Assembly: GCA_963931865.1 (NCBI GenBank)
Contig: OZ007505.1
Location: 14,987,495 to 15,051,494, forward strand
Source of the DNA: Axinella damicornis
Lineage: Eukaryota; Porifera; Demospongiae; Axinellida; Axinellidae
Length of the DNA stretch: 64,000 nt
Direction: 5' to 3'
Made by a program: the position numbers and the translations under genes. Numbering within the stretch: position 1 is the stretch's first letter; each line of letters begins with the position of its first letter. The notes under the pieces are model-generated. The model was not told the origin of the DNA. It was given only the letters and a program-made list of their open reading frames with translations, and did no database searches. Below are positions 56,717-64,000 of this stretch, piece by piece.

Positions 56717-57897
56717 CACCAAGAGGATGTCTCAAAGAAGATATCACTGAAAGGAAAGAAGCGAAAGCTTGATTCACCACAGAAACAAAATTCTTCACAC
56801 CGCAAGAAGCCAGCTATAAGCCCAAAGCAATCAGAAGCCCATGAAACTGGACAACCCTTGGGAATGTCTGACAAAGTTACAGATCTTGCCGGTTATGAGC
56901 CACGTCTGAGAAATAAGAAGAAACAAGGAGTCAAGTGTGACTACTGTGGGAAGTATTTTGCTTGTGTACAGATAATGAAGAGGCATCAAAGAGCACATAA
57001 TAGATCTAGGGCAGAGGTTTTGAAGTGTACGTATTGCGCAAAGTCATTCGGAAATCCTACCGTTCTTAGACGCCATCTGACAATGCACACAGGAGAGAAG
57101 CCATTCCAGTGTGAGTTCTGCCATAAGCACTTTGCACGAAAAGGCACTCTTACACTTCATCTAAGGATACACACAGGAGAGAAGCCATTCCAGTGTGAGT
57201 TCTGCCATAAGCACTTTGCACAAAAATGCACTCTTACAGACATCTTAGGATACACACAGAAGAGAAGCCATTCCAGTGTGAGTTCTGCTGAAAGAGGTTC
57301 AGCCGATATTCATATCTGCAATCACACCACAGAGTCCACACAGGAGAGAAGCCATTCCAGTGTGAGTTTTGTCCCAAGAGGTTCACTCAGCCTGGAAATC
57401 TCAAAGCACACCAGACGGTCCACACAGGAGAGAAGCCATTCCAGTGTGAGTTTTGTCCCAAGAGGTTCAATCGCCCTCAAAATCTCAAATCACACCAGAC
57501 AGTCCACACAGGAAAGAAGCCATTCCAGTGCAAGCTCTGCCACAAACACTTTGGATTTAAATCCAATTTAAATTCCCATTTGAAGACGAAGTCTCATGCA
57601 AAATCTGTTGCGAAAAGACCAGAAAGTGGTGACTCGTGTAAACCAGAAGATATTAACTGTAGATACTGTTTGAAGTGGTTTCCTACTGACGTAGCTCTGC
57701 AAAGTCATATGGAATCATCTCACACCAGCCTCAAAAAAAACATGTGCGAGTGGTGTGGAAGGACATTCAGAAAAGACTATCTTCTGATGCATTACAGGAT
57801 CCACCAACAGATTCCCCACGAGTGTGAAGTGTGTGGAAAGATTTTCAATACATCCAAGTACCTCAATAAGCACATCAGAAGGTGTCACAAGCATTGA
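56717..57897 (+). pseudogene. C2H2 zinc-finger gene with 11 fingers, broken by a frameshift and a stop, copy B
   Basis: Counterpart of 39182-40362. It carries the same frameshift in finger 4 (near 57239-57241) and the same TGA in finger 5 (57289-57291). The only coding difference I see is ACA to ACG near 57587, a synonymous Thr codon. Both lesions therefore predate the duplication, or conversion spread them. Fingers, linkers, the basic GKKRKL patch and the terminal stop at 57895 are as in copy A. As nearly no substitution separates the copies, selection on either cannot be judged from this pair. Confidence 0.85.
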
Positions 57898-58195
57898 GCA
57901 TCACTAAGAACCTTGCACCCAGCGATATACTTCATGAAGCACTTCAGAAACAATCCACGGCACAATGAACATACTTATTAGTTTTGTACCTCAGGATTTA
58001 TGGAATTTGCATAATTAGTTACATGATTGTGTTGATTTCACACTTCACTGATACCTCGTGCAGATCTTTAAAATAGCCTCAGATCATTCCCAGGCTTCCA
58101 TGCCCATGCAGCTTTTGCTGGGCATGATATATATATATCTCACCAGCATGCTGTTTCCATTGCAACGCAACGTATACAGAGCAGCTAGCCAGAGG
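57898..58195. other. Downstream flank of the zinc-finger gene, copy B
   Basis: Counterpart of 40363-40660, with one visible change (CCTCAGATC for CCTCGGATC). It contains the AGAGCAGCTAGCCAGAGG string just before the R repeat. No gene. Confidence 0.5.
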
Positions 58196-58694
58196 TAGTG
58201 AAGGTGCATGCAGCAATATATACCCATCGTCACATAATTTGGTAACCATGCCAATAAGAATAAGATGTGTCCTTAGAGTGCAATTCACTCTTCTTAGTCT
58301 CATTCCCAGATCAACCCTCATCCAGATTAAAAGTAATCAACACTGGAGTTGGCTTGGTCTCCATGGGACCAACAAGGGGTTTCTGTTCACAAAAATCAAC
58401 TGCACCCCGTACACTCGTATTTTTTGTACAAAAGGAACTGGTCGAAATAAAAACATCAAATTCACTTTAGCAGTACTAAATGTGCCTCTTCACAAACAGT
58501 TGGGGTTATGAGGGTGCTTGCTTGATCACCAGACGGGGTATCCTCTGACATCACTCTGCAGAATGGAATAGGAGTACAATAGAGCCTGTACAAGACAGCT
58601 TTTATCACCATTTGGGTCAGGTTATAACAAGTCAACATCAGGGTGTCAAGAAGTCAGCAATGGGCTGGATAGGGAGAGGAAGAAGACTTAACGG
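58196..58694 (+). repeat. Right direct repeat (R), copy B
   Basis: Counterpart of 40661-41159, from TAGTGAA to ACTTAACGG, differing at only a couple of bases. It joins the array through the same TGCAG as copy A. Confidence 0.85.
58446..58451 (+). promoter_or_regulatory. AATAAA, possible polyadenylation signal, copy B
   Basis: Same position relative to the zinc-finger stop as in copy A. Function inferred only from the hexamer. Confidence 0.3.
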
Positions 58695-61600
58695 TGCAGG
58701 TAGAGTAGAAGTAGAGCCAGGTAGAGCAGAGGTAGAACCAGGTAGAGCCAGGTTGAGCAGAGGTAGAGCAAGGTAGAGCCAGGTAGAGCAGAGGTAGAGC
58801 CAGGTAGAGCCAGGTAGAGCAGAGGTAGAGCCCAGTAGAGTCAGGTAGAGCCAGGTAGAGCAGAGGTAGAGCCAGGTAGAGCCAGGTAGAGCAGAGGTAG
58901 AGCCAGGTAGAGCAGAGGTAGAGCCAGGTAGAGCAGAGGTAGAGCCAGGTAGAGCAGAGGTAGAGCCAGGTAGAGCAGAGGTAGAGCCAAGTAGAGCAGA
59001 GGTAGAGCCAGGTAGAGCCAGGTAGAGCAGAGGTAGAGCCAGGTAGAGCCAGGTTGAGCAGAGGTAGAGCCAGGTAGAGCCAGGTAGAGCAGAGGTAGAG
59101 CCAGGTAGAGCCAGGTAGAGCAGAGGTAGAGCCAGGTAGAGCAGAGGTAGAGCCAGGTAGAGCAGAGGTAGAGCCAGGTAGAGCAGAGGTAGAGCCAGGT
59201 AGAGCAGAGGTAGAGCCAAGTAGAGCAGAGGTAGAGCCAGGTAGAGCCAGGTAGAGCAGAGGTAGAGCCAGGTAGAGCCAGGTTGAGCAGAGGTAGAGCC
59301 AGGTAGAGCCAGGTAGAGCAGAGGTAGAGCCAGGTAGAGCCAGGTAGAGCAGAGGTAGAGCCAGGTAGAGCCAGGTAGAGCAGAGGTAGAGCCAGGTAGA
59401 GCAGAGGTAGAGCCAGGTAGAGCAGAGGTAGAGCCAGGTAGAGCAGAGGTAGAGCCCGGTAGAGCAGAGGTAGAGCCAGGTAGAGCAGAGGTAGAGCAGC
59501 GGTAGAGCACCAGGTAGAGCCAGGCATAGCAGAGGTAGAACAGGTAGAGCCAGGTAGAGCCAGGTAGAGCCAGGTAGAGCAGAGGTAGAGCCAGGTAGTG
59601 GCAGGTAGAGAAGAGGTAGAGCCAGGTAGAGCAGAGGTAGAGCCAGGGAGAGGCAGGTAGAGCAGAGGTAGAGCCAGGTAGAGCAGAGGTAGAGCCAGGT
59701 AGAGCCAGGTAGAGTAGAAGTAGAGCCAGGTAGAGCAGAGGTAGAGCCAGGTAAAGCAGAGGTAGAGCCAGGTAGAGCCAGGTAGAGCAGAGGTAGAGCA
59801 GAGGTAGAGCCAGGTAGAGCAGAGGTAGAGCCAGGTAGAGCCAGGTAGAGTAGAAGTAGAGCCAGGTAGAGACCGGTAGAGCAGAGGTAGAGTCAGGTAG
59901 AGCCAGGTAGAGTAGAAGTAGAGCCAGGTAGAGCAGAGGTAGAGCCAGGTAGAGCCAGGTAGAGGCAGGTAGAGCAGAGTAGAGGCAGGTAGAGCAGAGG
60001 TAGAGCCAGGTAGAGCAGAGGTAGAGCCAGGTAGAGTAGAAGTAGAGCCAGGTAGAGCAGAGGTAGAGCCAGGTAGAGCAGAGGTAAAGCAGAGGTAGAG
60101 CCAGGTAGAGCCAGGTAGAGCAGAGGTAGAGCCAGGTAGAGCAGAGGTAGAGCCAGGTAGAGCCAGGTAGAGCAGAGGTAGAGCAGAGGTAGAGCCAGGT
60201 AGAGTAGAGGTAGAGCCAGGTAGAGCACAGGTAGAGCAGAGGTAGAGCCAGGTAGAGCCAGGTAGAGCAAAGATAGAGCCAGGTAGAGGCAGGTAGAGCA
60301 GAGGTAGAGCCAGGTAGAGCAGAGGTAGAGCCAGGTAGAGGCAGGTAGAGCAGAGGTAGAGCCAGTTAGAGCCAGGTAGAGCCAGGTAGAGCAGAGGAAG
60401 AGCTAGGTAGAGCAGAGGTAGAGCCAGGTAGAGCCAGGTAGAGCGGAGGTAGAGCAGAGGTAGAGCCAGGTAGAGCAGAGGTAGAGCCAGGTAGAGCCAG
60501 GTAGAGCAGAGGTAGAGCCCGGTAGAGCCAGGTAGAGCCATGTAGAGCAGAGGTAGAGCCCGGTAGAGCAGAGGTAGAGCCAGGTAGAGCAGAGGTAGAG
60601 CAGAAGTAGAGCCAGGTAGAGCAGAGGTAGAGCCAGGTAGAGCCAGGTAGAGCAGAGGTAGAGCCAGGTAGAGCCAGGTAGAGCAGAGGTAGAGCCCGGT
60701 AGAGCCAGGTAGAGCCAGGTAGAGCAGAGGTAGAGTCAGGTAGAGCCAGGTAGAGCAGAGGTAGAGCCAGGTAGAGCAGAGGTAGAGTCAGGAAGAGCCA
60801 GGTAGAGCAGAGGTAGAGCCAGGTAGAGCTGAGGTAGAGCCAGGTAGAGCCAGGTAGAGCAGAGGTAGAGTCAGAGGTATAGTCGGGGGTAGAGCCAGGT
60901 AAAGCAGAGGTAGAGCAGAGGTAGAGTCAGAGGTAGAGTCAGGGGTAGAGCCAGGTAGAGCAGAGGTAGAGCCAGGTAGAGCCAGGTAGAGCCAGGTAGA
61001 GCGAGGTAGAGCAGAGGTAGAGCCAGGTAGAGCCAGGTAGAGGAAAGGTAGAGCCAGGTAGAGCAGAGGTAGAGCCAGGTAGAGTAGAAGTAGAGCAGAG
61101 GTAGAGCCAGGTAGAGCAGAGGTAGAGTCAGAGGTATAGTCGGGGGTAGAGCCAGGTAAAGCAGAGGTAGAGCAGAGGTAGAGTCAGAGGTAGAGTCAGG
61201 GGTAGAGCCAGGTAGAGCAGAGGTAGAGCCAGGTAGAGCCAGGTAGAGCCAGGTAGAGCGAGGTAGAGCAGAGGTAGAGCCAGGTAGAGCCAGGTAGAGG
61301 AAAGGTAGAGCCAGGTAGAGCAGAGGTAGAGCCAGGTAGAGTAGAAGTAGAGCAGAGGTAGAGCCAGGTAGAGCAGAGGTAGAGCCAGGTAGAGCCAGGT
61401 AGAGCAGAGGTAAAGCACGGTAGAGCCAGGTAGAGCAGAGGTAGAGCCCGGTAGAGCCAGGTAGAGCAGAGGTAGAGCCAGGTAGAGTAGAAGTAGAGCC
61501 AGGTAGAGCAGAGGTAGAGCCAGGTAGAGCCAGGTAGAGCAGAGGTAGAGCCAGGTAGAGCAAGGTTGAGCAGAGGTAGAGCCAGGTAGAGCCAGGTAGA

Positions 61601-64000
61601 GCAGAGGTAGAGCCAGGTAGAGCCAGGTAGAGCAGAGGTAGAGCCAGGTAGAGCCAGGTAGAGCAGAGGTAGAGCCAGGTAGAGCCAGGTAGAGCAGAGG
61701 TTGAGCAGAGGTAGAGCCAGGTAGAGCCAGGTAGAGCAGAGGTAGAGCCAGGTAGAGCCAGGTAGAGCAGAGGTAGAGCCCAGTAGAGTCAGGTAGAGCC
61801 AGGTAGAGCAGAGGTAGAGCCAGGTAGAGCCAGGTAGAGCAGAGGTAGAGCCAGGTAGAGCCAGGTAGAGCAGAGGTAGAGCCCAGTAGAGTCAGGTAGA
61901 GCCAGGTAGAGCAGAGGTAGAGCCAGGTAGAGCCAGGTAGAGCAGAGGTAGAGCCAGGTAGAGCAGAGGTAGAGCCAGGTAGACCAGAGGTAGAGCCAGG
62001 TAGAGCTGAGGTAGAGCCAGGTAGAGCAGAGGTAGAGCCAGGTAGAGCAGAGGTAGAGCCAGGTAGAGCCAGGTAGAGCAGAGGTAGAGCCAGGTAGAGC
62101 CAGGTTGAGCAGAGGTAAAGCCAGGTAGAGCCAGGTAGAGCAGAGGTAGAGCCAGGTAGAGCCAGGTAGAGCAGAGGTAGAGCCAGGTAGAGCAGAGGTA
62201 GAGCCAGGTAGAGCAGAAGTAGAGCCAGGTAGAGCAGAGGTAGAGCCCGGTAGAGCAGAGGTAGAGCCAGGTAGAGCAGAGGTAGAGCAGCGGTAGAGCA
62301 CCAGGTAGAGCCAGGCATAGCAGAGGTAGAACAGGTAGAGCCAGGTAGAGCCAGGTAGAGCCAGGTAGAGCAGAGGTAGAGCCAGGTAGTGGCAGGTAGA
62401 GAAGAGGTAGAGCCAGGTAGAGCAGAGGTAGAGCCAGGGAGAGGCAGGTAGAGCAGAGGTAGAGCCAGGTAGAGCAGAGGTAGAGCCAGGTAGAGCCAGG
62501 TAGAGTAGAAGTAGAGCCAGGTAGAGCAGAGGTAGAGCCAGGTAAAGCAGAGGTAGAGCCAGGTAGAGCCAGGTAGAGCAGAGGTAGAGCAGAGGTAGAG
62601 CCAGGTAGAGCAGAGGTAGAGCCAGGTAGAGCCAGGTAGAGTAGAAGTAGAGCCAGGTAGAGACCGGTAGAGCAGAGGTAGAGTCAGGTAGAGCAGAGGT
62701 AAAGCAGAGGTAGAGCCAGGTAGAGCCAGGTAGAGCAGAGGTAGAGCCAGGTAGAGCAGAGGTAGAGCCAGGTAGAGCCAGGTAGAGCAGAGGTAGAGCA
62801 GAGGTAGAGCCAGGTAGAGCAGAGGTAGAGCCAGGTAGAGCAGAGGTAGAGCAGAGGTAGAGCCAGGTAGAGCCAGGTAGAGCAGAGGTAGAGCCAGGTA
62901 GAGGCAGGTAGAGCAGAGGTAGAGCCAGGTAGAGCAGAGGTAGAGCCAGGTAGAGCAGAGGTAGAGCCAGGTAGAGGCAGGTAGAGCAGAGGTAGAGCCA
63001 GTTAGAGCCAGGTAGAGCCAGGTAGAGCAGAGGAAGAGCTAGGTAGAGCAGAAGTAGAGCCAGGGAGAGCCAGGTAGAGCGGAGGTAGAGCAGAGGTAGA
63101 GCCAGGTATAGCAGAGGTAGAGCCAGGTAGAGCCAGGTAGAGCAGAGGTAGAGCCCGGTAGAGCCAGGTAGAGCCATGTAGAGCAGAGGTAGAGCCCGGT
63201 AGAGCAGAGGTAGAGCCAGGTAGAGCAGAGGTAGAGCAGAAGTAGAGCCAGGTAGAGCAGAGGTAGAGCCAGGTAGAGCCAGGTAGAGCAGAGGTAGAGC
63301 CAGGTAGAGCCAGGTAGAGCAGAGGAAGAGCCCGGTAGAGCCAGGTAGAGCCAGGTAGAGCAGAGGTAGAGTCAGGTAGAGCCAGGTAGAGCAGAGGTAG
63401 AGCCAGGTAGAGCAGAGGTAGAGTCAGGAAGAGCCAGGTAGAGCAGAGGTAGAGCCAGGTAGAGCTGAGGTAGAGCCAGGTAGAGCCAGGTAGTGCAGAG
63501 GTAGAGTCAGAGGTATAGTCGGGGGTAGAGCCAGGTAAAGCAGAGGTAGAGCAGAGGTAGAGTCAGAGGTAGAGTCAGGGGTAGAGCCAGGTAGAGCAGA
63601 GGTAGAGCCAGGTAGAGCCAGGTAGAGCCAGGTAGAGCCAGGTAGAGCAGAGGTAGAGCCAGGTAGAGCCAGGTAGAGGAAAGGTAGAGCCAGGTAGAGC
63701 AGAGGTAGAGCCAGGTAGAGTAGAAGTAGAGCAGAGGTAGAGCCAGGTAGAGCAGAGGTAGAGCCAGGTAGAGCCAGGTAGAGCAGAGGTAGAGCACGGT
63801 AGAGCCAGGTAGAGCAGAGGTAGAGCCCGGTAGAGCCAGGTTGAGCAGAGGTAGAGCCAGGTAGAGTAGAAGTAGAGCCAGGTAGAGCAGAGGTAGAGCC
63901 AGGTAGAGCCAGGTAGAGCAGAGGTACAGCCAGGTAGAGCCAGGTTGAGCAGAGGTAGAGCCAGGTAGAGCCAGGTAGAGCAGAGGTAGAGCCAGGTAGA
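58695..64000 (+). repeat. Minisatellite array, block 4
   Basis: The array resumes after copy B in the same orientation and runs off the right edge. Its first few hundred bases match the start of block 3 (for example CCCAGTAGAGTCAGG at the same distance). Farther on the order of variants differs, so the duplicated part ends or has been rearranged. The marker GCAGCGG lies at 59496 and 62287 (2791 bp apart). A 257-bp tandem duplication carries GTCAGAGGTATAGTCGG at 60870 and 61127. Stops in the minus strand are rare, giving frames up to 566 codons that I do not call genes. Confidence 0.97.

Overview
The window looks like animal nuclear DNA. It has a multi-finger C2H2 zinc-finger gene with TGEKP-type linkers, short GT-AG introns, non-autonomous inverted-repeat transposons and long tandem-repeat arrays. 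It has no operons, no ribosome-binding sites and no compact gene packing. A sponge or other non-bilaterian animal is my guess only, from the gene content; the sequence does not settle it.

About 70% of the window (roughly 44.6 kb, in four blocks: 1-13650, 15813-32530, 41160-50064, 58695-64000) is one minisatellite. It is written with two words, GTAGAGCCAG (10 bp) and GTAGAGCAGAG (11 bp), always in the same orientation. Rare variant words recur in the same order and reveal higher-order repeats of about 0.3 kb, 0.4 kb, 2.1 kb and 2.4-3.0 kb. The plus strand carries TAG in every unit, so all its frames are closed. The minus strand has almost no stops, which produces very long spurious reading frames rich in L, A, P, G, S, T, W and Y.

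Three islands interrupt the array. The first (13656-15812) is a 2.16-kb non-autonomous inverted-repeat element with about 340-bp terminal inverted repeats packed with small hairpins. Removing it, with one copy of an up to 8-bp target duplication, restores an uninterrupted array that matches other places in the window.

The second and third islands (32531-41159, copy A; 50065-58694, copy B) are two copies of one 8.6-kb single-copy segment, offset by about 17,535 bp and about 99.6% identical by eye (some 30 differences). Each copy is bounded by about 0.5-kb direct repeats. Each contains a C2H2 zinc-finger gene with 11 fingers, broken by one frameshift and one stop that both copies share. Each also has, on the minus strand, three candidate exons of a dihydroxy-acid dehydratase (IlvD/Edd family)-like gene, plus a 500-bp MITE-like element, a 91-bp foldback element, other inverted repeats, a purine-rich tract and two long poly-G runs. 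The duplicated unit includes flanking array, so the locus is a tandem duplication of [single-copy segment + minisatellite].

I see no intact protein-coding gene that I would call functional with confidence. The most interesting points are the array and its possible seed sequence beside the direct repeat, the dehydratase exons, and the element with a reconstructible empty site.
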